Shown piece by piece: positions 1-9,588 of a stretch of DNA of 64,000 nucleotides (positions are counted from its first letter, which is position 1; every line of letters begins with the position of its first letter). The position numbers and the translations under genes were made by a program. The notes below the pieces were generated by a model. The model ran no database searches. It had not been told where the DNA came from and was given only the letters and a program-made list of their open reading frames with translations. Source of the stretch: Corynebacterium afermentans subsp. afermentans (GTDB lineage: Bacteria; Actinomycetota; Actinomycetes; Mycobacteriales; Mycobacteriaceae); NCBI RefSeq assembly GCF_030408355.1, contig NZ_CP046606.1, positions 806,001-870,000 of the forward strand, read 5' to 3'.

Positions 1-2
1 AC

Positions 3-377
3 GACGCACGCGAGGCCGGCGTCTCCGTCGTCTCCGGCGGCACCGAGGTGCACCTCGTGCTGGTGGATCTGCGCAACTCGCCGATGGACGGGCAGCAGGC
101 TGAGGACCTGCTGCACTCGGTGGGCATCACCGTCAACCGCAACGCGGTGCCGTTCGACCCGCGCCCGCCGAAGGTGACCTCCGGCCTGCGCATCGGCACT
201 TCCGCGCTGGCCACCCGCGGCTTCGGCGAGGAGGATTTCCGCGAGGTCGCCGAGATCATCGCGGAGACGTTGATGAAGGCTGAGAATGCCGACGTTGATG
301 CGCTGCGCGGCCGCGTTGAAGCCCTGGCGCGCAAGTACCCGCTCTACCCGGCCCTCGAGGATTGGAAGATGCTCTAG
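3..377 (+). CDS. glyA: Serine hydroxymethyltransferase, C-terminal part
   Basis: The gene enters from the left edge; the last 124 residues are visible in frame from base 3. They carry the family C-terminal signature [12 protein letters not shown] followed by [14 protein letters not shown], whose Arg (SGLRIG) binds the substrate carboxylate in this fold. The enzyme is cytosolic and PLP-dependent, and interconverts serine and glycine while loading one-carbon units on tetrahydrofolate. The PLP-lysine region lies outside the window. The stop overlaps by four bases with the stop of the convergent DUF5997 gene. Confidence 0.96.
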   Translation, partial: DAREAGVSVVSGGTEVHLVLVDLRNSPMDGQQAEDLLHSVGITVNRNAVPFDPRPPKVTSGLRIGTSALATRGFGEEDFREVAEIIAETLMKAENADVDALRGRVEALARKYPLYPALEDWKML

Positions 378-775
378 TCCTCCTCGGCTTCTCCGGCGTC
401 GGCGCTTGCGCCGTCGCCGCCGTCGACTGCGTGCCCGCGCTGCTCCGCAAGAGTGGCGCGGGCTTTTTGCAGCCACTCGGGCTGGTCGCCGAGCAGCGCG
501 CGGATTTCCTCGGTGGTCATCGCCTGGTCCACGCCGGCGTTTTTCAGCGCGGTCACGGAAATGCCCAGCTTGCGGGCCACCTCGGGGCGCGGGTGCGGGC
601 CGGAAAGCCGCAGCTCCTGCAGCCACTGCGGCGGGTTGTCCTGCAGTTCGCGCAGTTCGGCGTGGGTCACGGCGCCGTCCTGAAACTCCTGCGGGGTGGC
701 GGGGAGGTAGATGCCCAGCTTCTTTGCGGCGGTCACCGGCTTCATGGCGGTGCCGGAGGGGGTCTGTTCAGTCAT
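374..775 (-). CDS. DUF5997 family protein
   Basis: This 133-residue cytosolic protein starts [13 protein letters not shown] and has the repeated PxWLQELR / PEWLQKAR pattern with [18 protein letters not shown] between, as in the actinobacterial DUF5997 family. I use the ATG at 775; the longer frame upstream would run into the divergent gene. Function is unknown. It is divergent from a LysR-effector-like gene 25 bases away, a pairing that I recall from other corynebacteria and that suggests shared control. The C-terminal tail is Ala/Glu/Asp rich. Confidence 0.85.
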   Translation of the reverse strand: MTEQTPSGTAMKPVTAAKKLGIYLPATPQEFQDGAVTHAELRELQDNPPQWLQELRLSGPHPRPEVARKLGISVTALKNAGVDQAMTTEEIRALLGDQPEWLQKARATLAEQRGHAVDGGDGASADAGEAEED

Positions 776-800
776 GGCCAAAACGGTAGCATTGGCAGCC

Positions 801-1379
801 ATGCTCACCATTGCCTTCGTCACCGGCAGTGAGCCGGGGAAGTGGTTCCGCCGATACGAGGAACTCACAAGAAGTCGCCTTGAGACGGTGCCGTCGGATG
901 ATCCGTTCGTGCTCGTCGGCAAGCAAGCAACTGCGGCGCTCGTGCGGCTTCCGGACGAGCGCGTCACCGACGAGCACCACGTGGTGCGCCTCTACGAAGA
1001 GGCAGCCGGCGTCGCGGTGCCGAAGGATTCCGTCTACGCGGAGGTGGGGGAGGTCACCCGCGCGGATGTGGCGGAGGAGATCGTGAACTTTGATGGGCAA
1101 TCGCCTATCGACGACCTCCGGTCCGCCCTCCAAGTCGTCGCCGCGAACGTCGGCGTGGCCTTCGCACCCCTGCCGCTGTTGAAGAACCTCGCGCGCAAAC
1201 AGATCAAAGCGTTACCGCTTGTGGGGGAGGAGCCGGCGACCCAGATCGCGCTTGTGTGGCGCAAAGTGGACGATTCGGACGCTGTGCAGGACTTTGTCGG
1301 CGTGACAAAGGGGAGGACGGTGCGTTCCTCGCGCGGAAAAGCGCACCCCCGATCGGGTGCAAAGAGGGCTCGACGTTAA
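801..1379 (+). CDS. LysR-type substrate-binding-domain protein without HTH
   Basis: 192 residues beginning MLTIAFVTGSEPGKWFRRYEE, which reads as the first strand and helix of a LysR effector-binding (periplasmic-binding-like) domain. The usual N-terminal winged HTH is absent, so it is about 100 residues shorter than a LysR regulator. It ends in a basic tail (KAHPRSGAKRARR). The start is chosen because TAGCAT at 787-792 lies 8 bases before ATG 801 and no ribosome site is visible, a leaderless arrangement. Without an HTH, DNA binding is doubtful; it may be a ligand sensor working with the DUF5997 neighbour (inference). Confidence 0.75.
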   Translation: MLTIAFVTGSEPGKWFRRYEELTRSRLETVPSDDPFVLVGKQATAALVRLPDERVTDEHHVVRLYEEAAGVAVPKDSVYAEVGEVTRADVAEEIVNFDGQSPIDDLRSALQVVAANVGVAFAPLPLLKNLARKQIKALPLVGEEPATQIALVWRKVDDSDAVQDFVGVTKGRTVRSSRGKAHPRSGAKRARR

Positions 1380-1432
1380 CGCAAAGTTCATAATGGACGA
1401 TGCACTAATTTCAAGAATGAAAGGTAATGATT

Positions 1433-2029
1433 ATGTTTTCCCGTAAGATTGTCGCTTCCGCAGCTGCACTGACCATTGGCGCAACCGGCCTGGTTGCTTG
1501 CTCCAACGATGGCGAGGGCGAGCCGACCTCCACCGAGGTCGTCTCCGAGACCGCTACCGAGACCGAGGTCGCCACTGAGACCGCTGGCGAGGGCGACGCC
1601 GACAAGTCCGGCGAGGCTACCGACGGCGCCGCAGCTGGCGATGCTGAGGCTACCGAGGAGATCACCACCGCTGACGGCGCAACCGCAATGGTGCCGGCTG
1701 GCGTGAAGTCCGCTATGGATCAGTACGCGCAGCCGGAGTGGGGCGAGCCGATGGCGGTTGAGGAGACCGACGGCGGCTGGATCGTCACCTACGACAACGA
1801 GCACTACATCACCTGGAACGAGAACACCGGCGGCGCACCGACCTGGGGCCAGATCGCTAACGAGTGGATCACCGACGTCCGTCTGGACCAGAAGATGGGC
1901 TTCCCGGTCGCACCGGAGACCGAGAACGCTGATCAGTCCGGCTGGACCCAGGAGTTCGAGAACGGCACCATCGAGTGGACCCGCGGCGGCACCGAGGATG
2001 CGTTCACCGCAATCGTCACCGAGAAGTAA
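1433..2029 (+). CDS. Secreted lipoprotein with LGFP-like C-terminal repeat
   Basis: 198 residues with a lipoprotein signal peptide (MFSRKIVASAAALTIGATG) and lipobox LVACS, so it should be lipidated at Cys and anchored outside the membrane. A low-complexity Glu/Thr/Ala linker (about residues 28-75) precedes a folded part ending WITDVRLDQKMGFPVAPETE, which resembles the LGFP repeat of mycolate-associated corynebacterial surface proteins. ATG 1433 is preferred over ATG 1427 because AAAGG at 1420-1424 then sits 8 bases away. A strong terminator follows. The role is unknown, probably cell envelope. Confidence 0.78.
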   Translation: MFSRKIVASAAALTIGATGLVACSNDGEGEPTSTEVVSETATETEVATETAGEGDADKSGEATDGAAAGDAEATEEITTADGATAMVPAGVKSAMDQYAQPEWGEPMAVEETDGGWIVTYDNEHYITWNENTGGAPTWGQIANEWITDVRLDQKMGFPVAPETENADQSGWTQEFENGTIEWTRGGTEDAFTAIVTEK

Positions 2030-2056
2030 AACGGCGCGTAACCTCGCCTGATTTCG

Positions 2057-2090
2057 AGCGCCACCTGGCTGCGGCCGGGTGGCGCTTTTG
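2057..2090 (+). terminator. Rho-independent terminator of the lipoprotein gene
   Basis: Perfect 9-bp stem AGCGCCACC (2057-2065) / GGTGGCGCT (2078-2086) followed by a short T run, 28 bases after the lipoprotein stop. Confidence 0.85.
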
Positions 2091-2134
2091 TGTTGTCTCG
2101 CCGACGTTTGCGCGCCGTGGTGCGGATCTGGACA

Positions 2135-2674
2135 ATGGGTCGCATGCAAAAATCGGACTTTGCCATCCGGCCCATCCGACCGGAAGACTATCCGCAGGTA
2201 CGAGCCATCTACGAGATGGGACTACAGACAGGCAACGCTTCTTGGGAAACCAAGGGGCAGAACTGGGAGCAATTTTCCCGCAAGAAGATCATGGAGACCG
2301 TCTTCGTGGCGGTCGATGCGGACGACGACAACAAAGTCCTCGGCTGGGTAGGGGCCGCAAAAGCCTCCACCCGCAGCGTGTTCCACGGCGTGGTTGAGGA
2401 CTCGATCTACACCCACCCGGACGCACGCGGCCGCGGCGTCGCCGGCGCGTTGCTCGACCACCTGATCCAGACGTGCATCAGCTTGCACAAGTGGTCCATC
2501 CACTCCTGGATCTTCCCCGAAAATGAAGGATCCGCGGGCCTGCATAAGTCCCGCGGATTTGAAAAGGTGGGCACGTTCCACAACATGGCGCAGATGGCCT
2601 ACGGCGAGCGCCAAGGCGAGTGGCGCGACTGCGACATCTGGGAGCTGATTCTGCCGATGTCGCGCGACTCCTAG
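2135..2674 (+). CDS. GNAT N-acetyltransferase (phosphinothricin-acetyltransferase-like)
   Basis: About 179 residues. [21 protein letters not shown] and NASWET near the N-terminus resemble the phosphinothricin/methionine-derivative acetyltransferase branch; [15 protein letters not shown] is GNAT motif A, which binds acetyl-CoA pyrophosphate, and [13 protein letters not shown] is the motif B region. It would transfer acetyl from acetyl-CoA to a small amine; the substrate is not predictable. The start could be ATG 2135 or 2144, neither with a convincing ribosome site. The gene's 3' end overlaps the stop of the convergent MFS gene by four bases. Confidence 0.82.
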   Translation: MGRMQKSDFAIRPIRPEDYPQVRAIYEMGLQTGNASWETKGQNWEQFSRKKIMETVFVAVDADDDNKVLGWVGAAKASTRSVFHGVVEDSIYTHPDARGRGVAGALLDHLIQTCISLHKWSIHSWIFPENEGSAGLHKSRGFEKVGTFHNMAQMAYGERQGEWRDCDIWELILPMSRDS

Positions 2675-4230
2675 CTCAGGTCTTCCTTGAGCGCCTCCTC
2701 GCGCACCGGCAGGAGGAGGACGAAGGCGATAACCGTCAGCGGGACCATGAGTAGGAACACAGGCGTCAGGCCGTCGTTGTAGCTGCTCAGCACCGCTTCC
2801 CGGAGGGGATCCGGAAGCTGGGCGACAGTGCCGGGGGTGAGGCTGTTCGCCGCGCCGTCCTGAAACTTCGCGGCGTACGCCTCGCCCTCCGGGCCCAGTT
2901 TCGCCAGCGCCTCCGGCAAGCGCTGCTCCAAGTTGTCACGCATGTTGTGGATGAACAGTGAGCCCGAAAGCGACGCGCCAATGGACGAGCCGATCTGGCG
3001 GAAGAAGTTGTTCGTCGACGTCGCTGTGCCGACGTGCTTGAGCGGGAACGAGTTCTGCACGATGAGCACCAGCACCTGCATGACCAGGCCCAGGCCAAAG
3101 CCGAAGATGAACATGTAGATGCCCAGCCTGGTCAGCGACGTGGTGACATCCAGGCGCGAGAACAGGAACAGCCCCAGCGTGGTGATGAGCATGCCAACCA
3201 GCGGGTAGATCTTGTATCGGCCGGTCTTGGAGATGATGAAACCGACCGTCATGCCGGTGACGAGCATGCCGATGACCATCGGCAGCATCATCAGGCCCGC
3301 CTCGGTGGGGGTGAGCTGGTGGACCATCTGCAGGTAGGTGGGCAGGTACGCCAGACCGCTGGTCATGGCCAGGCCCAGCACGGTGCCTGCCAGGGTGGTC
3401 AGGACCATGTTGCGGTTTTCGAACAGGTCCATCGGGATCAGCGGGTTGGCCGCGCGCAGCTCCACGAACACGAACGCCACGGTAGCAACCAGCGCGATAA
3501 GCGAAGTGGCGATGATGGTGGGGGAGGTCCACTCGTATTGGGTGCCGCCCCACGTGGTGGTGAGGATCAGCGAGGCGGTGGCCACCACCATTAGCGTGGT
3601 CCCGAGGTAGTCGTAGTGCATGCCCTTAGCAGTGCCGCGGCGCAGGCGCAGCACTGCGGCGCACACGCTCATCGCGAGCAGACCGAGCGGAATGTTCATC
3701 CACAGCGCCCAGCGCCAGCCGGGCCCGTCGGTGAACCAGCCGCCCAGCACCGGGCCGAGCACCGAGGACACGCCGAAGACGGCACCCATGACACCCATGT
3801 ACTTGCCGCGCTCACGGGCAGGGACGACCTCGGCGATGATGGACTGTGAGTTCACCATCATCCCGCCCGCGCCCAGGCCCTGCACGGCGCGGCCGATGAT
3901 CAAAAGCTCCATGGTGTGGGCGAACCCGCCGATGGTGGAGCCGGCCACGAACAGGCCGATGCCGGTGATGTAGAGCCACTTGCGGCCCAGGATGTCGCCA
4001 AGCTTGCCGTTGACCGGCATTGCGATGGTCATGGTGACCAGAAACGCCGAGATGACCCAGCTCATGTGGTCCACGCCGCCGAGCTCGCCCACGATGGTGG
4101 GCAGGGCGGTGGCGAAAATCATCTGGCCCAGCGAGCTCATCAGCATGGTCAGCAGCAGGGCCGAGAACACCAGTCCCACGTTCGGCGCGGTGGCCTGGGG
4201 CGGTTGTTTGTCCGCGCGGGTTTCTACCAT
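2671..4230 (-). CDS. MFS drug exporter, DHA2 (EmrB/QacA, 14-TM) family
   Basis: 519 residues, the usual size for a 14-helix DHA2 antiporter. Visible motifs are [13 protein letters not shown] (MFS motif A) and [20 protein letters not shown] (motif C, proton antiport group). It should expel hydrophobic or cationic compounds in exchange for protons across the plasma membrane. Its ATG overlaps the end of the upstream TetR gene (shared ATGGTAG), so the two are translationally coupled and form an operon from the operator at 4827-4858. Substrate unknown. Confidence 0.9.
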   Translation of the reverse strand: MVETRADKQPPQATAPNVGLVFSALLLTMLMSSLGQMIFATALPTIVGELGGVDHMSWVISAFLVTMTIAMPVNGKLGDILGRKWLYITGIGLFVAGSTIGGFAHTMELLIIGRAVQGLGAGGMMVNSQSIIAEVVPARERGKYMGVMGAVFGVSSVLGPVLGGWFTDGPGWRWALWMNIPLGLLAMSVCAAVLRLRRGTAKGMHYDYLGTTLMVVATASLILTTTWGGTQYEWTSPTIIATSLIALVATVAFVFVELRAANPLIPMDLFENRNMVLTTLAGTVLGLAMTSGLAYLPTYLQMVHQLTPTEAGLMMLPMVIGMLVTGMTVGFIISKTGRYKIYPLVGMLITTLGLFLFSRLDVTTSLTRLGIYMFIFGFGLGLVMQVLVLIVQNSFPLKHVGTATSTNNFFRQIGSSIGASLSGSLFIHNMRDNLEQRLPEALAKLGPEGEAYAAKFQDGAANSLTPGTVAQLPDPLREAVLSSYNDGLTPVFLLMVPLTVIAFVLLLPVREEALKEDLS

Positions 4231-4841
4231 TTCATCTCCTTTGCGTAAACGGCGAGATCGTGTGCGTTTGCCAGCAGTTGTTTGACGGGGTCAGCGCCCT
4301 CCGGAGGGTGCCACAGGTAGCGGCTCACCGCGCCCTGGAAGAGGATCACGATGAACTGCGTCTCGTCCTCCAACGTCCCGGGGAACTTGCGGTCCTCGGG
4401 GAAGCGCTCGAAGTGGGCGTAGACGGCGCGGCCGACCTCGGTGAGGAAGCCTCGTTTGCGCGCGGCCTCGGCGTGCATCAGCCCCGGGTTGTTTTCCAGT
4501 AACTCGTGGCGGCATTTCGCGGCCGGTCCGTCGAAGCGTCCTGGCTCCACCTTGATGGAGCGGATGACAAGTTCGAGCACATTCTCGCTCGGTGTCGTCT
4601 GGATTGCGGCGAGCGCATCCTCGCTGAACGTGAAAGGGAACGAACCTAGGATCGCCTCGTCCTTGGAGTCGACGTAGTTGAAAAACGTGCGCCTGGAAAT
4701 GTCTGCGGCGCGGCAGATGTCGTCGACGGTGACGTTGTCGTAGCCCTGCGCGCGGACAAGCTTCGCGGCCTGGTCGCGGATGCGTTGCAGCGTCTCGCGC
4801 CGCTTCTGCTCCCGGATTCCTTCATTTTGCACGGGGTGCAA
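4224..4841 (-). CDS. TetR family repressor of the adjacent exporter
   Basis: Up to 205 residues. The N-terminal HTH is [20 protein letters not shown] (about residues 38-57), typical of TetR; the C-terminal part is the ligand-binding helical domain. The first possible start is TTG at 4841; GTG at 4832 is also possible. Both lie inside the inverted repeat 4827-4858, so the protein probably represses its own operon and the downstream exporter, releasing on drug binding (family knowledge plus inference). Confidence 0.88.
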   Translation of the reverse strand: MHPVQNEGIREQKRRETLQRIRDQAAKLVRAQGYDNVTVDDICRAADISRRTFFNYVDSKDEAILGSFPFTFSEDALAAIQTTPSENVLELVIRSIKVEPGRFDGPAAKCRHELLENNPGLMHAEAARKRGFLTEVGRAVYAHFERFPEDRKFPGTLEDETQFIVILFQGAVSRYLWHPPEGADPVKQLLANAHDLAVYAKEMKW

Positions 4842-4858
4842 TATTACACCCGGTGCAA
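4827..4858. promoter_or_regulatory. TetR operator candidate
   Basis: 12-bp arms TTGCACGGGGTG (4827-4838) and CACCCGGTGCAA (4847-4858) match as an inverted repeat with one mismatch around an 8-base AT-rich spacer. It overlaps the 5' end of the tetR gene, the expected position for autorepression. Confidence 0.75.
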
Positions 4859-4859
4859 T

Positions 4860-5372
4860 TTAAGGCAAACCGGCCGATAATTCGCCTTCTACCAGGGCAA
4901 TGTCGTCTTCCAGGTACGTCAGTTTCACAACGCCGGGCGTGCGCTTTTCGACGTCCCAACGGCCCTGTCCGTCATTACATCCCTTCGTCAACGGGATGGA
5001 TTCGCCGCCCCCGCCGATCAGCGCGGTGCAGCCGGTCAGGGGATAGGTCACCGAGGCGGTGCCGCCGCCGAAGGTCGCCACCGCGGGCCAAGCTTTAACC
5101 TTCGCGTCGTCCTCCAAACTGTTCAGTGTGCCGGTAAACGTGCCCGATATGGTCTCGGTGGCGGCCGGAGGATCGTCGATAGGCTGCGGCTGCGCAGTCA
5201 CCGTGACGGTTTCCGGCACCTCATTGACGGGCGCGGGTTTCGGGTTGGCGTACCAGTAGGCCGCCGCGAGCGCGACGCCGATGATGGCGACGATGAGCGC
5301 GAGCACCCCGCCGACGACCCACGGCTTGTTTGGCCCGCCCGCGGTGCGCAGCTCGGAGAAAGAATCAGGCAT
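4860..5372 (-). CDS. Membrane-anchored extracellular protein of unknown function
   Basis: 170 residues with a cytosolic N-terminus, one membrane helix (VVGGVLALIVAIIGVALAAAY, about 19-39), a Pro/Thr/Val linker and a small outer domain with a Gly-rich strand and two Cys (LTGCTALIGGGG, GCNDGQGRW) that could form a disulfide. Similar mycobacterial and corynebacterial proteins are annotated only as hypothetical or lipoprotein-like. Its ATG lies right after the fumC terminator, whose 3' arm overlaps its leader, so it may be expressed by readthrough from fumC. Confidence 0.7.
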   Translation of the reverse strand: MPDSFSELRTAGGPNKPWVVGGVLALIVAIIGVALAAAYWYANPKPAPVNEVPETVTVTAQPQPIDDPPAATETISGTFTGTLNSLEDDAKVKAWPAVATFGGGTASVTYPLTGCTALIGGGGESIPLTKGCNDGQGRWDVEKRTPGVVKLTYLEDDIALVEGELSAGLP

Positions 5373-5374
5373 GG

Positions 5375-5411
5375 AAAAGCCCCCAGCAGGTTGGTTGATG
5401 TGCTGGGGGCT
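5375..5411 (-). terminator. Terminator of fumC (minus strand)
   Basis: Perfect 11-bp stem AGCCCCCAGCA (5378-5388) / TGCTGGGGGCT (5401-5411), followed on the minus strand by a short T run just before the next gene's ATG. Confidence 0.85.
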
Positions 5412-5437
5412 GATTCTAGCTAGGTGTGAGTTGTGGC

Positions 5438-6838
5438 CTAGTTTCGGTCAGTGTTGGCCATGGACAGCACGTCGAGGCGCTTGTCCAGCTCCTCCTCGGT
5501 GAGCTTCTCGCCGTCCACGAAGCCGAGGTCGATGGTGGCCTGGCGGATGGTGATGCCCTCCTTGACCGCGTGCTTGGCAATCTTCGCAGCGTTTTCGTAG
5601 CCGATCGCGGAGTTCAGCGGGGTCACGATCGACGGGGAAGACTCGGCCAGGGTGCGCATGCGCTCCTCGTTCGGCTCGATGCCGTCGACAAGCTTGGTGG
5701 CGAACTGGCGGGCCGTGTTGGCCAGCAGGCGGGAGGACTCGAGCACGTTACGCGCCATCATCGGGATGAACACGTTGAGCTCGAACTGGCCCTGGGTGCC
5801 GCCGAACGCGACAGCCGCGTCGTTGCCGATGACCTGCGCGGAGACCTGCGTTGCGGTCTCGCACAGCACCGGGTTGACCTTGCCCGGCATGATGGAGGAG
5901 CCCGGCTGCAGGTCCGGCAGGTGGATCTCCGCGAAGCCGGCCAGCGGGCCGGAACCCATCAGGCGGATGTCGTTGGCGATCTTGTACAGGGATACAGCCA
6001 CGGTGCGCATCGCGCCGGAGAACTCCACCAGGCCGTCGCGGTTCGCCTGCGCCTCGAAGTGGTTCTTCGCCTCGGACAGCTGCTCGATGCCGGTGAGCTT
6101 GTTCAGCTCCTCGGTGACCTTGCCGCCGAACTCTGCCGGGGTGTTGATGCCGGTGCCCACGGCGGTGCCGCCGATGGCGAGCTCGCCCAGGCGCTCCAGG
6201 GTGGCCTCGACGCGCTGGACGCCCAGCTCGATCTGGCGGGCGTAGCCGGAGAACTCCTGGCCCAGGGTCACCGGGGTGGCATCCATGAGGTGGGTGCGGC
6301 CGGACTTGACCACCTCGTGCCACTGATTGGCCTTCTTCTCCAGGGACTCCTGCAGCACCTTCAGCGCCGGGATGAGGTCGCTGGCCGCCGCCTCGGTCGC
6401 GGCGACGTGGGTGGCGGTGGGGAAGGTGTCGTTGGAGGACTGGCCCATGTTCACGTGGTCGTTCGGGTGGACCTCAACGCCGTTTGCCTTCGCGATGGAG
6501 GCGATGACCTCGTTGGTGTTCATGTTCGACGAGGTGCCGGAGCCGGTCTGGAACACATCGATGGGGAACTGGTCGTCGTGCTTGCCGTCCGCGATCTCCT
6601 TCGCCGCGGCGATAATCGCGTCCGCCTTCTCGGCGTCCAGGTTGCCCAAGTCCTTGTTTACCTGCGCACACGCGGCCTTGAGCAGGCCGAGCGCGCGGAT
6701 CTGCTGGGACTCCAGGCCGCGGCCGGAGATGGGGAAGTTCTCCACGGCGCGCTGGGTCTGGGCGCGCCAGAGCGCGTCCTTCGGCACCTTGACCTCGCCC
6801 ATCGTGTCATGTTCGATGCGGTATTCCTGATCAGCCAT
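5438..6838 (-). CDS. fumC: Class II fumarate hydratase
   Basis: 466 residues, standard for the iron-independent FumC/aspartase fold. The superfamily signature [11 protein letters not shown] is present, with [13 protein letters not shown] and [11 protein letters not shown], which line the active site. It hydrates fumarate to malate in the TCA cycle as a cytosolic homotetramer. It is divergent from the CPBP gene with about 100 bases between, and is followed by its own terminator. Confidence 0.97.
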   Translation of the reverse strand: MADQEYRIEHDTMGEVKVPKDALWRAQTQRAVENFPISGRGLESQQIRALGLLKAACAQVNKDLGNLDAEKADAIIAAAKEIADGKHDDQFPIDVFQTGSGTSSNMNTNEVIASIAKANGVEVHPNDHVNMGQSSNDTFPTATHVAATEAAASDLIPALKVLQESLEKKANQWHEVVKSGRTHLMDATPVTLGQEFSGYARQIELGVQRVEATLERLGELAIGGTAVGTGINTPAEFGGKVTEELNKLTGIEQLSEAKNHFEAQANRDGLVEFSGAMRTVAVSLYKIANDIRLMGSGPLAGFAEIHLPDLQPGSSIMPGKVNPVLCETATQVSAQVIGNDAAVAFGGTQGQFELNVFIPMMARNVLESSRLLANTARQFATKLVDGIEPNEERMRTLAESSPSIVTPLNSAIGYENAAKIAKHAVKEGITIRQATIDLGFVDGEKLTEEELDKRLDVLSMANTDRN

Positions 6839-6941
6839 GATTGTCCTTTACTTCTGTCGCGTGCACGCTGCGCACGGTAAAGTGCGCGCGTGCCTTTCCA
6901 CTGCACGATTATGCACCAACCGGACATAGCGAGGAGATGAA

Positions 6942-7616
6942 ATGCCCGAACCGCAGGCCATGAAGACCCCCACTTTGAGGGACGCGTTGGTGGGGCTCGC
7001 GTGCGTGATCGTTGTGGATGCCTTGCTGATAGGCCAAGCCTTTCTCATGCTGCGTTTGGAAGCCGGCAAGTCCACGTTGCTTGCGGCGTTTCCGGTTATG
7101 AGCCTTGTGGCGCTCGGTGTGCCTACGGTTGCGCTGCTGCGCTACCTGAAACGACGCAAAATTTCGCTCGGTTTCAACCGGCTCGGCGCGAAAGGATGGC
7201 ACCTGCTCTGGGAATTCCCGGTCGCGGTGCTGTTCGCCGGGACAGCGGCGTCGTTGATCGGCCCGCTCGTCGGGTTCGAACCGACGGAGAAATCCACGCT
7301 GAACGACGGCACGAGCCTTGGCATCATGCTCACGCTGGCCACATACCTGTTAATTGGGCCATTCCTGGAAGAAATCGTTTTCCGGCGCCTGCTGATGGGA
7401 TATCTCGACACCGTGGCCCCGGCGCTTGTCAGCGTGGTGGTGAGCTCGGTGATTTTCGGCATCGCACACATCGCTCCAGCAGCGATGATCTACACCGGAT
7501 TTATGGGGATTGCCCTCGCCCTAACGACTCGTTGGCACAAGTCGCTCTGGGCGGGGTTCCTCGTTCACTTTTGCAACAACCTGCTCGTGCAGATCGCGGT
7601 GCTCAGCGGGGCCTAG
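6942..7616 (+). CDS. CPBP (Abi/CAAX) family intramembrane metalloprotease
   Basis: 224 residues with about seven membrane helices. The three family motifs are visible: EEIVFRR (motif 1, glutamates and arginine), FGIAH (motif 2) and HFCNN (motif 3), which supply the metal ligands. The family cleaves prenylated proteins or peptides in the membrane and is often linked to bacteriocin self-immunity; the substrate here is unknown. A good ribosome site (GAGGAG) precedes ATG 6942. Its stop shares CTAG with the convergent glpX stop. Confidence 0.88.
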   Translation: MPEPQAMKTPTLRDALVGLACVIVVDALLIGQAFLMLRLEAGKSTLLAAFPVMSLVALGVPTVALLRYLKRRKISLGFNRLGAKGWHLLWEFPVAVLFAGTAASLIGPLVGFEPTEKSTLNDGTSLGIMLTLATYLLIGPFLEEIVFRRLLMGYLDTVAPALVSVVVSSVIFGIAHIAPAAMIYTGFMGIALALTTRWHKSLWAGFLVHFCNNLLVQIAVLSGA

Positions 7617-8623
7617 TTCTCCGGCTCGGTGTAGTCCACCACGGAGTAGTCCTGCAGCTTGGCCAGCTGGTGCTGGGACTCCACGAAGCGCACGGTGCCG
7701 GACTTCGAGCGCATCACCAGCGAACGGGTGGTCGCACCCGACTTGCGGTAGGTCACGCCCTGCAGCATGTCGCCGTTGGTGACGCCGGTGGCGGCGAAGT
7801 AGCAGTTGTCGGAAGTGACCAGGTCGTCGATGCCCAGCACGCGATCCAGGTCGTGGCCGGCGGCGAGGACCTTTTCGCGCTCCTCGTCGTCCTGCGGAGC
7901 GAGCATGCCCTGGATCTCGCCGCCCAGGCACTTCAGGGCGCAGGCCGTGACGACGCCCTCCGGCGTGCCGCCGATACCCATCGCGATGTCGATGCCGTTG
8001 TCGGGCTGCGCCGCGGCGATGGCACCCGCGACGTCGCCGTCCATGATGAAGCGGACTTTGGCACCGGCGGTGCGGATGTCGTCGACAAGCTGCTTGTGGC
8101 GCGGGCGATCAAGCACAACCACCGTGATGTCGGCGGGGCGCACGCCCTTCGCCTCCGCGACAGCCTGGATGTTCTCGGCCGACGACTTCGTGATGTCGAC
8201 CGCGCCGACCGCCTCCGGGCCCACAGCAATCTTGTTCATGTAGAAGGCGTCTTGAGGGTTGAACATGGAGCCGCGGTCGGCGGCCGCAATGACGGAGATC
8301 GCGTTCGGGCGGCCCTCAGCCATCAGGCGGGTGCCATCCACCGGGTCCACGGCGATGTCCACGGCGGCGCCGCGGCCGGTGCCCACCTGTTCGCCGTTGA
8401 ACAGCATCGGGGCCTCGTCCTTCTCGCCCTCGCCGATGACGATCACGCCGTCCATCTCCACGGAGTTGATCATCTTGCGCATCGCGTTCACGGCCGCGCC
8501 GTCGCCCTCGTTCTTCTGGCCGCGGCCCACCCAGCGGCCGGAGGCGAGTGCGGCGGCCTCGGTGACGCGCACCAGCTCCATCGCGAGGTTACGGTCAGGG
8601 AAAAGTTCGGACTGTTCGGTCAT
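7613..8623 (-). CDS. glpX: Class II fructose-1,6-bisphosphatase
   Basis: 336 residues. Metal and phosphate motifs are clear: [23 protein letters not shown] and the late [10 protein letters not shown]. It removes the 1-phosphate of fructose-1,6-bisphosphate, the committing step of gluconeogenesis, and is the corynebacterial Fbp. It is divergent from the DUF4245 gene across a region with a 7-bp inverted repeat. Confidence 0.95.
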   Translation of the reverse strand: MTEQSELFPDRNLAMELVRVTEAAALASGRWVGRGQKNEGDGAAVNAMRKMINSVEMDGVIVIGEGEKDEAPMLFNGEQVGTGRGAAVDIAVDPVDGTRLMAEGRPNAISVIAAADRGSMFNPQDAFYMNKIAVGPEAVGAVDITKSSAENIQAVAEAKGVRPADITVVVLDRPRHKQLVDDIRTAGAKVRFIMDGDVAGAIAAAQPDNGIDIAMGIGGTPEGVVTACALKCLGGEIQGMLAPQDDEEREKVLAAGHDLDRVLGIDDLVTSDNCYFAATGVTNGDMLQGVTYRKSGATTRSLVMRSKSGTVRFVESQHQLAKLQDYSVVDYTEPEN

Positions 8624-8669
8624 GGGCAGGCCTTCCTAAGCATGAATCACAAAAAGACCCCTCTATTGT

Positions 8670-8693
8670 GGCACTACCATCCGCGTTAGTGCC
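8670..8693. promoter_or_regulatory. Inverted repeat in the glpX / DUF4245 divergent promoter region
   Basis: GGCACTA (8670-8676) and TAGTGCC (8687-8693) form a perfect 7-bp inverted repeat with a 10-base spacer, 47 bases upstream of the glpX start. It is a possible operator; the binding protein is unknown. Confidence 0.35.
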
Positions 8694-8745
8694 CGTTCTT
8701 CCCACCTTTAAGGGGGACGCGGGGGCGCATGCCATACTGATCGGC

Positions 8746-9324
8746 GTGGCTAGCAACAAAAAACCCCGCATCTTCCAGGACGGACGAGACATCGCAATCA
8801 ACTCCGTGCTCATTGTCGTGCTGATGGTCGTCGCCGTCGGCGCGACCGGGCTGTGCTCGTTTAACCCCGGCACGCCTGAGCAGGGGCCGGTCCAGGAGGT
8901 CGACGCGAAGACCTTCCTCGATTTGGAGGCGCGCGGCGTGGACTTCCCTGTGCGCTACCCGGAGATGCCGGAAGGTTGGGTCACCAACTCCGCGCGCCGC
9001 ACCATGCTGGGCGGCCAGCCGGCGCCGACGGTCGGCTGGGTCACCCCGGACCGCGGCTTCATCCAGCTCACCCAGACCGGTGCCGACGCGAAGGAAGCGG
9101 CTGCGGGCGCGGACGCGAAGCCGCGCACCTTAGACCGCACCGAGGACGTCGACGGCCGCAGCGTGGAGGTCTACACCTCCGACGAGAAGGACGTGCGCGA
9201 CCTGTGGGTCCTCGACGCCAGCGACGCCCGCCTGGTGCTCACCGGCGCCGGGGAGGCCCGTGAGTTCGAGGAGCTGATCTCGACCGCGCTGGCTACTGCT
9301 CCGATTGAGCATCCGGCGAGCTAG
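8746..9324 (+). CDS. DUF4245 domain membrane protein
   Basis: 192 residues from GTG 8746: basic start ([12 protein letters not shown]), one membrane helix (about 20-40) and an outer domain including the [18 protein letters not shown] block typical of DUF4245. Function is unknown; the family is actinobacterial and sits beside fbp and xseB in corynebacteria. CATACT at 8733-8738 lies 7 bases before the GTG, fitting a leaderless start. The 3' end overlaps xseB (convergent) by 32 bases. Confidence 0.82.
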   Translation: MASNKKPRIFQDGRDIAINSVLIVVLMVVAVGATGLCSFNPGTPEQGPVQEVDAKTFLDLEARGVDFPVRYPEMPEGWVTNSARRTMLGGQPAPTVGWVTPDRGFIQLTQTGADAKEAAAGADAKPRTLDRTEDVDGRSVEVYTSDEKDVRDLWVLDASDARLVLTGAGEAREFEELISTALATAPIEHPAS

Positions 9325-9577
9325 CGTTACCGCCCTGGCGGGAGCCGATGGCCTCCTCGACGCGCTGGGAGGCGCCGTCGAGGAGCACCTCGCACCGCTT
9401 CGCCAGCGCCTCGCCGCGCTCCCAGTACTTCAGCGACTCGTCCAGGCTCATTTGGCCTAACTCGAGGATCTTCACGGTCTCAATGAGCTCGTCGCGGGCC
9501 TGCTCGTAGCTCAAGGTGGCGGGATCCGGCAGCGCGTTGTCGTTGGCCTGGCCGGTGCCGAAAGAGTTCTCAGTCAT
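9293..9577 (-). CDS. xseB: Exodeoxyribonuclease VII small subunit
   Basis: 94 residues with the family core [20 protein letters not shown] and [19 protein letters not shown], a two-helix coiled coil. Several copies coat one XseA to make exonuclease VII, which degrades single-stranded DNA from both ends. It lies 11 bases downstream of xseA and is presumably co-transcribed with it. The C-terminal tail is a poorly conserved Ser/Gln-rich stretch. Confidence 0.93.
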   Translation of the reverse strand: MTENSFGTGQANDNALPDPATLSYEQARDELIETVKILELGQMSLDESLKYWERGEALAKRCEVLLDGASQRVEEAIGSRQGGNASSPDAQSEQ

Positions 9578-9588
9578 GCTTTGTGTTC

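Noticed and set aside
5426..6880. 484-codon open frame opposite fumC
   Set aside because: It is a mirror of fumC produced by high-GC codon bias; the sequence is low-complexity and unlike any protein.
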